Positions 12,501 through 23,976 of a stretch of DNA of 64,000 nt are shown here, piece after piece; the first letter of the stretch is position 1, and each line of letters starts with the position of its first letter. A program made the translations under genes and the position numbers. Below the pieces are notes generated by a model. The model was not told where the DNA came from. It made no database searches and worked only from the letters and a program-made list of their open reading frames with translations. Source of the DNA: Gordius sp. MW1 (lineage: Eukaryota; Nematomorpha; Gordioida; Gordea; Gordiidae); NCBI GenBank assembly GCA_964036665.1, contig OZ038528.1, positions 1,612,001 to 1,676,000 on the forward strand, written 5' to 3'.

Positions 12501-15500
12501 TAATCGCTGTTATGTTATGCGTCTGAAATGTAAATCTGCTGTGTATTCGATGTTAAGACAAGGCTATGTTATAACTCGTACGACGATTTTCGCTGCGCAG
12601 CGAAATCCGATATTAAGACAAGCCCTAAGAGAGAAAATCGGCAATCTGTTAATATAATTTAATAGCAATATCGGAATGTTTCCCAAATATTTATGATTCT
12701 TAACTTTTTTTATATAAAGGTATTTCTTTCATCTTCACCAAAATGTATTTTTTAAGAGCACTAAAGAAAATTAGAATACCTTTTTTAAGTAATTGTATTT
12801 AAACTACTTGAAATAACGAGCTCAGAATTAAAATATATTGTAATAACGTACTTTAAAAAATACTTTAGCTTAGCAAAAAATGTGCCTTTTAAACATTTGA
12901 TTCCATGCTATAATTTATCATTTTGGCCATGATTAGGGCGAGGAAAAGTACAAGGGCGAGTTGGCAAATCCCTTTGAAGGCGGGTCCGATGACGGAGAAA
13001 TGGCCCCTAAACTCTACAAGTAACATTACAAAAATATTTTCATTTAAAAATTTAAAGATTGATATGAGATTCTTGAAAATTTGTTGACAAATTTGGTTTT
13101 TCGTGCCGCATTATTTTTTTAAACACGTGGCTTGGAATTTATTATTATTTATCGGGTTTTTGATATTACTCGAGTGATTTAGGTAAAATGTAATGTTGTA
13201 AAAAGGGCGCAGTTTTGTTTGGTCGACGTTTGATTTTAGCCGACGCGACATAAACGGACCAAATTGAAAAAATTTTGGTCTGTTTACGTTTGGTCGACTT
13301 AAACCAAAGATTGACCAAGCAAAACCCACCCGTTTTTGCGACATGAGCCAAAATCATAATTGCTCGAAAGTGTTTGCTTATCTAAAGAGTTTTGAATTTG
13401 ATTATTTGGGAAAATCTAGATTTATCTAATATATAAATGAACTCTCTATTTATACGTTCCAATTTCTTAATCTTTCGTTAATATCTAATACAAGTTTTGA
13501 GGCTCTGACCTCAAGGCACGGAAAATGATTTAAATCACTAAAAAAGTAAAATTTCGCTCCAATTAAATTGATATAAGTAAGTTGGTTTGTTAGATGCGAA
13601 GTTATAAGATCGAAATCAAGTATAAATATTAGGGCTCAGATTATTCTTGACTGCCAATAAGCTGTTGAATATTTTCTAAATCTCTTAGTTGCTCTATTAT
13701 ACGACAATGTTTTTAAAAGTAACTTCTATGAATTTACTTGTTTAACAAAATATTTTCTCGAAAAACTTGTTAAAGTTTAATTTTATCATGTAGATCTTTG
13801 TATTTAACCAATATATCTTTTTTTATTTTGTTTTAAAGTTTATGTATGAGAGTTCGTTCTCGTTCAAACAAACTTTTTAATGCAAATTTTTTTTTTAAAA
13901 CTTTAATTTTTTTAATATGAAATGAATTACATGAAAAAATTCCCTCTCTCATAAGAATATGAAAAAAATATTTTTCTCGATTTCAAAATCACGGTTAAAA
14001 GGTGATATAGAAACACACTAAACCCGACACGAAAATTTTTTCCCTCAACAACACATTAAAAAGATGAAGCCTCATATCCTATCAAATCTAGAGTTGTTAA
14101 ATTGCTCGCGTGAGCAATGCTCACTATGCGTTTTACTCGAGCACGCACACTGAGCTGTTTAATATGCTCGTTAGCACAATGAGTGCTCGCTGCTCGGTAC
14201 AGTAGGCAGAACTGTAGCATAAAATGCTCGAGCAGCGAGTCGAAGCAGCAAAATCTGTTTAAGCATTGAGCAAATTGCCCGAGCAGTAAACTCGGGCAGA
14301 TGCAGATTTAATAGAAGCAAAATAATTAAATCACGTTTTTTTGGTTGATATTTCACTTTAGATACAGGAAGTGGGAACTCGGGAATAACGTCTCACTAGT
14401 TGCCAGGACCGAGATAGATGCCGTTCAAATGGGTGCGGAAAGTAACGAACCCCAATTTCTCACGATCAAAAGTTTGAACGAGTGGGATTCTCGCGTAAGT
14501 TAAATTTTTATTTAACTTTTATCTGAAATTTTAACTTATCTTTCTCATAAAATCTTTTTTTTAAATGTATTGCCCCGTCCGTGTTAGTTTTGAGGTTTTA
14601 GGCTATTTACTGAATTTAAGGACCTTAACCCTTTTGGGCCCTATACTATAAATTGTTCTCAAATCTTCTATGCAAAAAAGTATTTTATTTTTTTGACAAA
14701 ACTTTAAATGATTACGTCGTTCTTGACGCTTATTTTGGTTGTCTTCATGGGCGTAGCCATGGGGGTCCTAATCTGAAAACTTGTTAAAATTTAAAAAAAT
14801 CATGGCTAAAATTTTGAAAAATGATCATTTTTCCCATCCCTAAATCATTATTGCTCCCCTCTAATCCCAATGCTGGCTACGCCCATGGTTGTCTTGTTAG
14901 TTGTGTTTTCTTGTGATTTTCATTATATAGTTTCGATGTCTTATTATATACTCTCTTTCATAAGTAGTTTTATATTATCCCCTAGATACATCCATACACT
15001 ACTCATGTCATATGTTTCATATGGTATAAACGTGTACCATCTAATCCACCATTTTGAATTTAACTATCTCCCACGTCTTTCCGCAGTGTACCCCATTGTT
15101 AAAACAGAAAAAGTGAATTTACCTTCCTCAGTGATTAATAAATAAAAAAGAATGTTAATAAATGATTATATTGTAAAATGCAGACGGCACTAAATTGCAT
15201 ATCATCACAGTATTTGTATTTTATGTATTTTGTATACGATATATATTTTAAAAATACTGTTTTTAAAGTTTAACTAGTTTAATATTTTTTATTAGTTTTT
15301 AAAAACACTTTAATTAATCGAAATTACTATAATCTATACGTCCTTCCCTTATTTGTGCACATTTCAAAATGGTGGAAAAAACGGTACACTTATGTAAAGT
15401 TGATGAACAGTCTATCTAGTCTATGGATACATCACCACTCCCCAATCGTTCCTTCAAAGATCAATTGTGTTTTTTTAACCACTTTTTGACCCATTATTAT

Positions 15501-18500
15501 AAAATTAATTTACGGGCTCGCTTTTGGTTGTCGTGTCCAACTTAATTTTTGCATTATTGCCGTGGAACCTTATAAGGAGTTCTATGGCTGTGAACTTACG
15601 CATTTTAGTTTCGCAAATAGACTATCTAAGACCGCCGGTTGGCTTTAATTTTTTGACCTCGTCCGAGCCCAATATTTATTTTTGTTTATGCGTATATATG
15701 TATGATAAATTATTTGATTTCCAAAAACTCGATTTATATTATCCAGTATTCGAACGGTATGGACTGGCGCGGAAAGTTAGATACCCAACGCACCTCGGTG
15801 CTTGCTAACGAATTGAAAAACAACGCTTGCAAACTGTCTAAATGGACCGCCGCCTCTATCCTCTCTGGAGCTGACCTTTTTAAACTTGGGTACATACACA
15901 TATATATACTTTTTAGTTTGTTAATCGTGAAAACGGGTGGCTTTTGTTTGGTCGACCCATGGTTTCAGTCGATTTAACATAAATAGACCAAAAATTTTTT
16001 GGTCCGTTTTTCTTAGTGGGCCTCTAGGCTTGGTCGAAATTTTAAAAAGAAACCAGAGCCGAACGTTAGTCGATTAGTAAAACCTAAGGTTGAACAAGTT
16101 AAACCCAGCCCTTTTATGACACTACATACAGAGTTAGGTAACTTTCTTGCGACAATTGTTTGCTCAGCGCGTCCCGTAAAATGCATTAGGTTTTTGATTG
16201 AAATGTAGGATATTTAACAAAGCCGTTTTAAATTAATAATTTTTGTTTTGTAACTCTATCTGCTACCTCCTTGTCTCTTCTAGCTGTCTATATAATTTTT
16301 GATATATGGAAAGTGCGACAGTCCTATATGCCAAAGTTGCTACTTTTTGAGGGAAAATATAAAATTATTAATGTTAATTTCTGAGGGTTAGAGCAAAGCT
16401 TAAGTACTGCGATGTCGACAATTCGAAATTCAGTTATCTACCTATGAATAGCTTGATTTTTAAGCTTACTTTTAAGAAGACGAAGTTGCATATGCATAAA
16501 CATGAAGCGAATGAAAAAAGGCATATTGCTTTTTAATACAAACCAGAGATCAGATTGCCCGGCCCGCTGCCCGAACAGGCCCGGCCCGGCCCGTGGGCCG
16601 GGTCGGGCCGGGCAACTGTCCTAAATTTTTATTTTCGGGCGGGCACGAAGAAGATAGGATTCGGGCAATTCGGGCTTAATGAGATTTTTTAGATAGTGTA
16701 TTTTTTTGTTACTTTTCATTAAATTGCATATGAAAATGCTAAAAAATCGCCACCCGTCCCCAAGTTATTTTTACAATTTTTTGCTAGAACCCCTTTATTT
16801 CCATCAAGTCCTAGCTAGGTTATGTAAAGGATTAAAATATTTATATTTATGCAGCCCTTTCATTGCTCTATACATAGCAGAGGTCAGATTTGTTAGAATT
16901 TTTCAGCCCGAACCCGGCCCGGCCCGATTTTATAATTAATCTGCCCGCCCGAGCCCGCCCGAACCCATCTAAGTGTCCGCCCGGGCCCGCCCGAATCGTT
17001 AAAGCTGCCCGAATTGCCCGGCCCGAAATATTAAATTTGCCCGTTAGTCCCGAATTTGTGAGGTCGCAAACAGAGGTCGGATTTGTTAAAATTTTTCTGC
17101 CCAAACCCGGCCCGGTCTAAATTTTTAACTAAATTCCCCGCCTGAACCCTTCTAAGTGTCCGCTCAGCCATGCCCAAACCATTAGAGCTGCCCGGCCTTA
17201 TTAATAAAATTTGCCCGTGACTAGAAATTATCCAATCCCAAAATCTTTCAACTATTACAAAATAAGCAAAAGACATATTGATCAGAACAAATCTTTTATA
17301 ATATAGTATGAAAATTAATAATTTTTGATCTTGAGATAAACCAGTTAAACTAATTTATTCGAAATAAAATAAAATTTAATTCTGAAGAAGTTAAAGTTAG
17401 GATTTAGGACATTATATAAACGTACGATATGGATTTAAGCGATAGAAAAAAATCTAGTCAAATTTATTATGGCCCAAAATTGTTTATAAGCGAATTTTTC
17501 TTTTTTCGAGGAAAATCAATTTGATAAAATTTTTGGCATGCCCGAATTGCCCGAATCTTATCAGCGTGCCCGCCCGGGCCCGTCCGAAAAGTAAAACTTA
17601 AGACAGTTGCCCGGCCCGGCCCGGCCCGTGGGCCGGGCCGGGCGGGCCGGGCAGCGGGCCGGGCCGGGCATTTCTGACCTCTGATACATAGTACAAAATC
17701 GTCACGCCCAAATTGATACAACGCCTGAAAGTGTTAAATTTCATTCTAATATCATTTAATTTTTTAACAAATGATTTAACAAGGCTTCTCCAACGCCTTT
17801 ATTATTCCCTTATCACTCATCGCTATCGCTAAGCTCAAATATTTTAGAAAGACCAAATACTACGTTTTTTGACCAATTAGGATTAAAATTAAAGTACAAA
17901 AGTTTCATTTGAAAAAATCATTCGACTTTTAAATAATGAAAGAATTTGAGGTCGCAAAATTTCGGGCCTAACAGGCAAATTTAATATTTCGGGCCGGGCA
18001 TTTCGGGCAGCCATAATGTTTCGGGCGGACTCGGGCGGACACCAGAAGGGTTCGGGCGGGCTCGGGCGGGCAATGAGGTTAGAGAATTGAACCGGGCCGG
18101 GTTCGGGCAGAAAATTCCTAACAAATCTGACCTCTGATACAAACATCTAAATAATTATCATTCTTAAAAGGAATTTTAAAATTGCATCGAACTATTAGAA
18201 CCTCTAGTTGTTGTCTGAGTGAAAAATAAGTGGAATATAATGTAGAATATCGCGATTTGGAGTGCTTTTTCTAATTTTTTTGCAAAATTGATGGTTTTGG
18301 TAGACATTAAAAATACTCGTGTTGTGGTCTAATTTTTGTCAAATATATTATAAATCTATCGGTCTGGGTTGTCCTTGCAGATTGCTCCAACCTGAAAACT
18401 ATTTTTAAATTTTGATCAGCCTAAGCCTGGCGTGAAATCTTGGCAGATCTTAATTGAAAAATAAAGAATTGGTTGTCCTAACCGAAGATACTATATTTCA

Positions 18501-21185
18501 CGTTAAAATATGATGTATATATACTTATTGATTTCTATCCTTTCTCTCTCTCAGCTACGTATCTCGAGCTCACCCCCTGGACTCAACGAAACACGTTATA
18601 TTGGGCGTTCAGCAATTCAGACCTGTGGAATTTGCGACAAACATCAATTTTCAACAGGTCAACGCTTGGGGCATTGTCCGTTATATCATAGATCGCATCA
18701 TGAAAATGCCGGACGGGAAATTTGTCATCATGAAAGATCCAAACAAGGTTCTAAATCTTTTTTTCTTGCTTGCGAAATAGGCGCATTTTTTGATTGATTG
18801 ATTTGAATCTTTAGATCGTTTTTTGGTGAAATTGTTGTATTCAGAGATTTTTTGTTTTTTTTGAGGTTTTATATTTATTTATTTTCAAAATCGTGTTGGA
18901 TATAAAGATCTCGAGATTTATAATTGTCGTCTGTACGCACCAAAGTTTATAAAATTGTTGACCTCACTAATTTAGGGCTCCTAATGTAAGCTGACTGACT
19001 AATTTTGGATTCTTGTCCTTCCTTAAAAGAGGAAGACGAAGATATATTAGCTACTTTACGCTCTTATTTAATTTTTTTTAACAAACTATATTTGTAATAC
19101 ATTTTACCGTATTATAATTAGCCAAATATTAATAAACCTTTTATGAGAAAAAAATTTAGGGTTCCTAATGTAAGTTTACTGGCTCATAAAATAGTGAACT
19201 TTTAACTATCACTTGGGCTGCAAATGTAATTCGAGATGATGTTCACACTCGCATTTTGCGTATTTTGTATATTTTTGATAGAATATTATAACTTTTCACA
19301 ATTTCCTGATAAATGGTTAATGAAAATATAGGTAAAATCCAGCAGTTTTTGATTTTCATGCCTTTGCCTATATTTAAAACTACGTTTTCTAGCAATGCCT
19401 CCGACTTTATTCGGTTCCGATCGATGCTTTTTCTTCTTCAGAAGAGTCTTCTGAGCCCGAACGAGAAGAGGGCGAAGGCGATGAGGGTAATTCACAGATT
19501 TTCTATTATTTACTTAGTGCGCGCGCCCAAGCGTGTGGTTTGTTAGAGGTTTGTATGTATGTATTTGTCCCGATGATATTCGATAGCTTAGCTAAATCGG
19601 CAAGCTAAGATTGAGTCCCACCTGATACCTTTGCGGTGCATATCGAACCACGTTAACCGGAGGTTACGTGTGCTTTTTGGTAGTAGGTTAGGTGTTAGTA
19701 TAGGTGTATTAGTACGTTAGTATCATTGATATTTAAAATATATATATAAAAATTCATAGAGGCTTTGTCTTTCAACGGTCTCGTGGTTTAAATCCCAATT
19801 ATGGCACTTTCTCTCAAAAGATGTTGAATAAATCACATTTGGCAAAAAACAAGACATTTTTACATGCAAGATGTGAAAATAGTATGGGGCCCAAAAGGGT
19901 AAGAGTCCTAAAATTTAGTGAATAACCTAAAACCTCATAACTAACACGGACGGGGCAATATAGCATATTTAAAAAAAAAATTTTACGATAAAGATAAGTT
20001 AACATTTCAGATAAAAGTTTAACTTACGCGAGAATCCCATTCGTTTAACTTGTTAGCCGAGCGTCATCCCTCATTTTTACAAAAGCTGGCCACCAAATGT
20101 GACAAAAAAGATATGGGGGCATTTTTTTTTATATTAAATTAAACTTTATCTAAAAAAGCGTGAATTTACTAGGGGGAGGATATGTGTAAGAAAGCCCAGG
20201 TGGAATGTGGGCGAGGAAATCATCTTAAACAATTCAGGGTCAAAGGGATTAGGGAATTAGGCGTATATAGGATTTTTTTAATACTTTATGATCTTAAATT
20301 TAAAGTATCGATATCGAGCCGGACTTGTTTTGGGGCAATTTTTTGGTACGTTAACTACTTATAATTTAGCTCAGTTTGAACCGAGACTGGCTTTTAATTT
20401 GGCAAAATTCTAATTTTTACACCAGAGCACTCGTTTAATTTATGAAGATATAACATATATCAATTTCTCTAACTAATAGAATGTCGTTTATAGACACACT
20501 TTTCAACAGTGTAAATATCAATTTTAGGATTATCAACAATTATCAATTTTTCGAAACTCTAACGAAATTACTGCAAATAAGGGGAGCTTTATTGATTACG
20601 CCGGACGGACTCTTGAAAGGTTTCGGGCGGCAATTTGGTTATATAATTGGACCGGGGTCCGGGCAGAAAAAATCTGACCACTGGTTCATAAACACTAGTG
20701 ATATTAAAACGTACACGACCAACTAGTGTTGTAAAAACGGCTGGGTTTTGCTTGGTCCACCTTGTAGTCGAAAAAACTTTTGGTCTATTTATGCGTCGAA
20801 GAAAAACACACCAAAAATTCTTTGGTTTGTTGATGTTTAGTCGAAAATCAAAGGGCGACCAAGCAAAACCCAGCCGTTTTTACAACACTACGACCAACAG
20901 CGGGGTTTTGATTAGCCTCACCTCCTCTATTTTTAATTTATAATTTTTTACCAATTTTTCTGATCTTTTTTCCTAGGCGAAGAAGACCAAATTTTGGAGG
21001 GAGAAGAAATTGTGGTCGAAACTAATGACAACCAAATTGACGAAGTTACTACCGAATTGGAAACTGCCCGCATTGAGGGCAAAATTGTGGATGAAAATGA
21101 ACAAGAGTTGGAACAAGTCCTGAATGCAGAGGGCGAAAAGAAAATTGAAGATGGGAATACTGATGATATTAAAACTGAAAATTAA
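9523..21185 (+). CDS. eif3d: Eukaryotic translation initiation factor 3 subunit D (complete)
   Basis: Fourteen coding exons: 9523-9648, 9686-9731, 9846-9988, 10056-10126, 10180-10407, 10817-10949, 11174-11321, 11752-11879, 12937-13019, 14362-14494, 15747-15889, 18555-18747, 19393-19486 and 20977-21185. All have GT-AG borders and agreeing phases, total 1878 nt (625 residues). eIF3d is the cap-binding subunit of the eIF3 complex, acting on 40S ribosomes in the cytoplasm. Diagnostic stretches are NLDGWGPK near the N terminus, [14 protein letters not shown] (exon 3), [12 protein letters not shown] (exon 5), [10 protein letters not shown] (exon 6), [11 protein letters not shown] (exon 7), [16 protein letters not shown] (exon 8), LNEWDSR (exon 10), [11 protein letters not shown] (exon 11) and HVILGVQQF with VIMKDPNK (exon 12). 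Exons 4-5 encode a Gly/Asn/Gln-rich linker; exons 13-14 encode an acidic tail of about 100 residues, longer than the human one. The start is the first in-frame ATG before the conserved N terminus. Confidence 0.97.
10051..10060 (+). promoter_or_regulatory. NAGNAG tandem splice acceptor of eIF3d exon 4
   Basis: The acceptor reads TAGCAG, so splicing after 10055 or after 10058 both keep the frame and include or omit one Gln at the exon 3/4 junction. Both choices fit the family alignment; the exon listed uses the upstream AG. Confidence 0.6.
13191..13345. mobile_element. hAT-like MITE, family A, copy 3
   Basis: Diverged copy in eIF3d intron 9, with ATGTTGTAAAAAGGG at the left and CCCGTTTTTGCGACAT at the right and two inner GGTCGAC-like motifs. 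The flanks (GGTAAAAT and GCCAAAAT) are only a 6-of-8 match, so the target duplication is decayed or the ends are misplaced by a base. Confidence 0.7.
14091..14328. mobile_element. Family B foldback/MITE, copy 1
   Basis: Starts AGAGTTGTTAAATTGCTCG and continues with TGCTCG-rich sequence and CAGATTTAATAGAAGC. It matches the right arm of the large foldback at 28530-29358. It lies in eIF3d intron 10's upstream neighbour (intron 9), ending about 33 bp before the exon 10 acceptor, so part of the branch-site region may derive from the element. Confidence 0.6.
14746..14887. mobile_element. hAT-like MITE, family C, copy with perfect target duplication
   Basis: 142 bp with exact inverted ends CATGGGCGTAGCC / GGCTACGCCCATG, bounded by GTTGTCTT on both sides (14738-14745, 14888-14895). 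It lies in eIF3d intron 10. The interior contains CCTAAATCATTATTGC, shared with other copies at 51.6, 55.1, 55.7 and 56.4 kb. Confidence 0.88.
15363..15427. mobile_element. Single end of the CATAGACTA MITE family
   Basis: TTTCAAAATGG followed by GAACAGTCTATCTAGTCTATG matches the right end of the complete element at 42797-43075. The left end is missing. Located in eIF3d intron 10. Confidence 0.5.
15926..16124. mobile_element. hAT-like MITE, family A, copy 4
   Basis: Diverged copy in eIF3d intron 11, just after exon 11: left GTGAAAACGGGTGGCTTTTG, inner GGTCGAC, right AAACCCAGCCCTTTTATGAC. No clear target duplication. Confidence 0.6.
16544..18136. mobile_element. GC-rich hAT-like element, family D, outer copy (interrupted)
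   Basis: Begins CAGAGATCAGATTGCCCGG and ends TCTGACCTCTG, with a perfect 8-bp target duplication ATACAAAC (16536-16543, 18137-18144). The two ends are unlike beyond the terminal CAGAG.TCAGA: the left is CCCGG-rich, the right carries TTTGTTAGGAATTTTCTGCC (as complement). The element is interrupted by the reversed copy at 16878-17683; its own length without the insert and one duplication is about 780 bp. It lies in eIF3d intron 11 and is strikingly GC-rich against the surrounding AT-rich intron. Confidence 0.85.
16878..17683. mobile_element. GC-rich hAT-like element, family D, nested reversed copy
   Basis: Begins CAGAGGTCAGATTTGTTAG and ends CATTTCTGACCTCTG, with a perfect 8-bp target duplication ATACATAG (16870-16877, 17684-17691). 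End types are swapped relative to the outer copy (left resembles the outer right end and vice versa), so it inserted in the opposite orientation. Its left half has a tandem second copy of the end sequence starting at about 17071. Frames through it on both strands are only translations of CCCGG-rich repeats. Confidence 0.86.
19555..19830. repeat. Possible decayed SINE-like sequence in eIF3d intron 13
   Basis: Contains TCGTGGTTTAAATCCCAATT, which resembles a tRNA B box followed by an acceptor-like tail, after a TTAGGTGTTAGTATAGG-like simple stretch. No A box or poly-A tail was recognised, so this is tentative. Confidence 0.25.
19866..20045 (-). repeat. Inverted partial duplicate of eIF3d exon 10/intron 10
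   Basis: The complement of this stretch matches about 14480-14660: it includes the codons for NEWDSR, the donor CGC|GTAAGTT, the intron words TTTTATCTGAAAT and GCCCCGTCCGTGTTAG, and TTTTGGGCCC. A weaker similarity to more of exon 10 (LVA) continues to about 20090. The copy lies in intron 13, antisense to the gene, and has in-frame stops, so it is not a usable exon. Confidence 0.85.
20590..20690. mobile_element. Family D fragment
   Basis: Contains TTTCGGGCGG, ACCGGGGTCCGGGCAG and TCTGACCACTG, matching the right end of the family D elements in intron 11. Truncated, in eIF3d intron 13. Confidence 0.55.
20724..20890. mobile_element. hAT-like MITE, family A, copy 5
   Basis: 167 bp, the best preserved member: exact inverted ends TAGTGTTGTAAAAACGGCTG and its complement, with a perfect 8-bp target duplication CGACCAAC (20716-20723, 20891-20898). 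It lies in eIF3d intron 13, about 85 bp before exon 14. Confidence 0.92.
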
Positions 21186-21477
21186 AAGTTTCTTTTTATA
21201 CTGTTGTATTGTTGCTTAGCAGTACCTCTTCTCTCTTGCGATACTTTTTACGTTGCCCTATCCCAGATTCCTTGCATTAGTTTCATAACGCGATTCGTTA
21301 TTTGTAAGCCAGCTCATACTTTTTTTTGGATATTAACGGCATAAATATTGCCCTTTCCCCAAAACCCCTAGTTGATTGTGAATAGGTTTAGATTATGTGT
21401 TTTAGTTGAGAAACAGTTAAATTTGTGGAGCTTATTGCACATCAATTAGATTTGAATTTGTATAGTTTGGTAAGGCA
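21186..21477 (+). other. Probable eIF3d 3' UTR and flank
   Basis: Follows the eIF3d stop codon. No canonical AATAAA is seen in the first 300 bases, so the poly(A) site cannot be fixed. No other gene seen. Confidence 0.35.
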
Positions 21478-21618
21478 TGGGCGTAGCCAGCATTACAATT
21501 ACAGGAGGGCAAAGTGAAAATTTTATGAAATTTAAGCCTTATTTTCCATAGATTTTAAAGAATAATTGGATTTAGATGGGGGCAGCCGCCCCTCCCTGCC
21601 TCTCCCTGGCTACCACTA
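21478..21618. mobile_element. Family C element, interrupted by a family B MITE
   Basis: Starts CATGGGCGTAGCCAGC and contains GGGGGCAGCCGCCCCTCCCTGC and CCTGGCTACC. Its right end is cut by the family B element at 21619-21814. Confidence 0.6.
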
Positions 21619-21814
21619 GAGTTGTTAAATTGCTAACTTGCTTCAATTCCAGATGCGAGCAGGCACACTGAGTTGCTTAATATGCGCGTTAGCACAATAT
21701 ATGCTCGCTGTTCGGTGCACTAGGCAGAAGTAGCATATAAAAATGCTCGAGGGCCGAGCAGAAACTCGAGCAGATGGTTGCTGTAGTTGAAGCAAGTTAG
21801 CAATTTAACAACTC
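21619..21814. mobile_element. Family B MITE, copy 2
   Basis: 196 bp with inverted ends GAGTTGTTAAATTGCTAACTT / AAGTTAGCAATTTAACAACTC. It is flanked by TACCACTA (21611-21618) and TACCACCA (21815-21822), a 7-of-8 target duplication, which suggests hAT-type insertion. Non-coding, inserted into a family C element. Confidence 0.8.
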
Positions 21815-21822
21815 TACCACCA

Positions 21823-22488
21823 TATACTAAAGTAAGGCTGATTTGATAAGTTTACAATAACTTGTATAAAGTACTGGTCAATTCACACTGCACACTTTTG
21901 TTTGGGCTATAAATACGGTAAAACACATTACAATCATAATGGACCTTTTTGTGGGTAAAAAAGTGTTAGTTATTTATTATAAAACTCTGCAACACATGGG
22001 AGAATTATAATATTATGATTTATTTGATTTTTCAATTGTTAAATATATGCGTAATTGTAAACAAAGGTATTAAATAATTTTGCGGTAGAGCTTACAGGAT
22101 GAAAATTGTATTAAACTGGATCGGCCCAGACTAGTCTTAAAAATTAATACCTTAAATCTTCAAAAATTTAATACAAAAATCTAATTTCAAAATTTAAAAT
22201 AACTCGGTGAATTGATAAATTATATGTAATATTGGTAGAAAATATAATTTGTAAACTAAGAAATTGCGTGATACGAAATTTGGGTTTATTAATGATCCAT
22301 TTGGATTGATCCGATATTTCGATTCTCTGGAAAAAAAAGAAGAAGAAAGGTGCTGGTTATGGATAAATAGCGAATGATAAATAAAAGTGTTAGTCGAGCG
22401 ATGTTATTAGTTCATAATAATACTTATAAAACTATAGCGAGTGTAGTTACATATGAGGTTAAGATGGGATTATGTCCTAGTATATTAA
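21823..22488. other. Intergenic, no gene recognised
   Basis: AT-rich sequence without recognisable coding or repeat structure on either strand. Confidence 0.45.
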
Positions 22489-23770
22489 TTGCTATGCAAT
22501 TTATGGGCTCACTTTCCATATGTTTATGTCACGCCTAACGTGTCACGTTGTTTGTTTTAATTTTTTTCGTATATGGGTTCGAATCTCGGCGAGGGCAAAT
22601 TTTTTTTAATAATAATTAATATTAATTGCTATATTGTTTTTGTTAATAATAACATTGATAATATGGATTTTTGGCTCTCCGCTGGCTGCTTGACCAATGA
22701 AAAAAATGACCATTGGTCAAAGTGTGAATCGAAATTTTTAATTTTTTTTCGTTTTTTTAATTGCTATTTGGCTAACATTGATAATTACCCTGTGTCCCCC
22801 CCCCTACAAGGGCCAATGCCTCTACTGATATGGGTCCCTGTGCCCCCTCCCTCTACAAAGGCCTAGGCCTCTACTGATGTGGGTTCGAATCTCGGCGAGG
22901 GCAATTTTTTTTAAATTGATATATTGTTCTTGTTAATACCTTTGATAATATTGGCTTTTTGGCCGTCCACTGGCTGCTGACCAATAGAAAAAATGACCAT
23001 TGGCCAGAGTGTAAATCGTATATTTTTTCTCGTTTTTTTGACTCTTATGAATTTATATCCTCTTTTACCGTCTCGGCTGCTGACCATTGGCCTAAGTGTG
23101 AATCGAAATTTTTTTTTTGACTCCTATGTATTTATGTCCTCTTTTACCGTCTCCTGGCTGCTGACCAATGGGTGTGAATCGAAATTTTTTCTTGTTTTTT
23201 TTGACTCCTATGTATTTATATCCTCTTTTACCGTCTCCTTGACCAAAAAAATGACCATTGGCCAAAGTGTGAATCAAATTTTTTTCCCGTTTTTTTGATT
23301 GACTCTTATGTGTTATAAACCTCTTTTACCGTGTCCTGGTTGCTGACCAGTAGAAAAAATGACCGTTGGCCAAAGTGTGAAGCAACAAAAAAATTTCGTT
23401 TTTTGACGCCTATATTAACACCTGTTGCATTTTGCCCCAATAAATAACGTGCATCTCTTTTCAATAGACTTTAGCAGTTGTTTAATGGCGCTTTTCCTCG
23501 AATTAATGTAAATCAACCAAAAGCATATCACAATGTTATTAGTCTGTCGCTGTCACATAAATGACATTTTGAGCTTCGCAGTAGGCGTTTAGTGCCTATT
23601 GTTTTTATAGTTAGTACAAGGTTAAACTAGATAAAACTTTGTTTTTCGATATAGATCGAGCCAAGTCGTGCATGAATATACTTTAGCCTTTTCCACTAAT
23701 ATTAATTGCTATGGTTAAATTGTACACGATGCTCATAGCGATTCCGATTTGAACATAAATTGCATAGCAA
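22489..23770. repeat. Composite foldback/minisatellite repeat, family E, copy 1
   Basis: Bounded by TTGCTATGCAATTTATG at the left and its complement CATAAATTGCATAGCAA at the right (about 23754-23770). Inside are two SINE-like blocks with GTGGGTTCGAATC (matches an RNA polymerase III B box) followed by GGCGAGGGCAA. Next comes a tandem array of about 80-120-bp units carrying CTGACCAAT..AAAAAATGACCATTGGCC and AAGTGTGAATCGAAATTTTT, from about 22680 to 23410. Open frames in the array are repeat translations. Confidence 0.8.
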
Positions 23771-23976
23771 ATATGCTTTGTTTATACGTAGTATAAAAGA
23801 GTAATAACCCATGTGTATGGGGATTGAAAGCAGAGATATGTGAAGCAGGCACTATGCTTGGCGTTTGGGGGCGGAGCCCCCAGGTAACGGGGACTGGGGG
23901 CTACAATTGAGAATGTTTGACATATGAACGGATAATTTTGTTAACTTTTCTTTTCGATTTCCCTCTAGTTTTCTCT

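Noticed and set aside
16868-18146. Several Arg/Pro/Gly-rich open frames on both strands
   Set aside because: They translate the CCCGG-rich ends of the family D elements and have no recognisable domain.
22573-23298. Open frames of about 100 codons
   Set aside because: They read through the family E tandem units and SINE-like boxes; amino acid repeats follow the DNA period.
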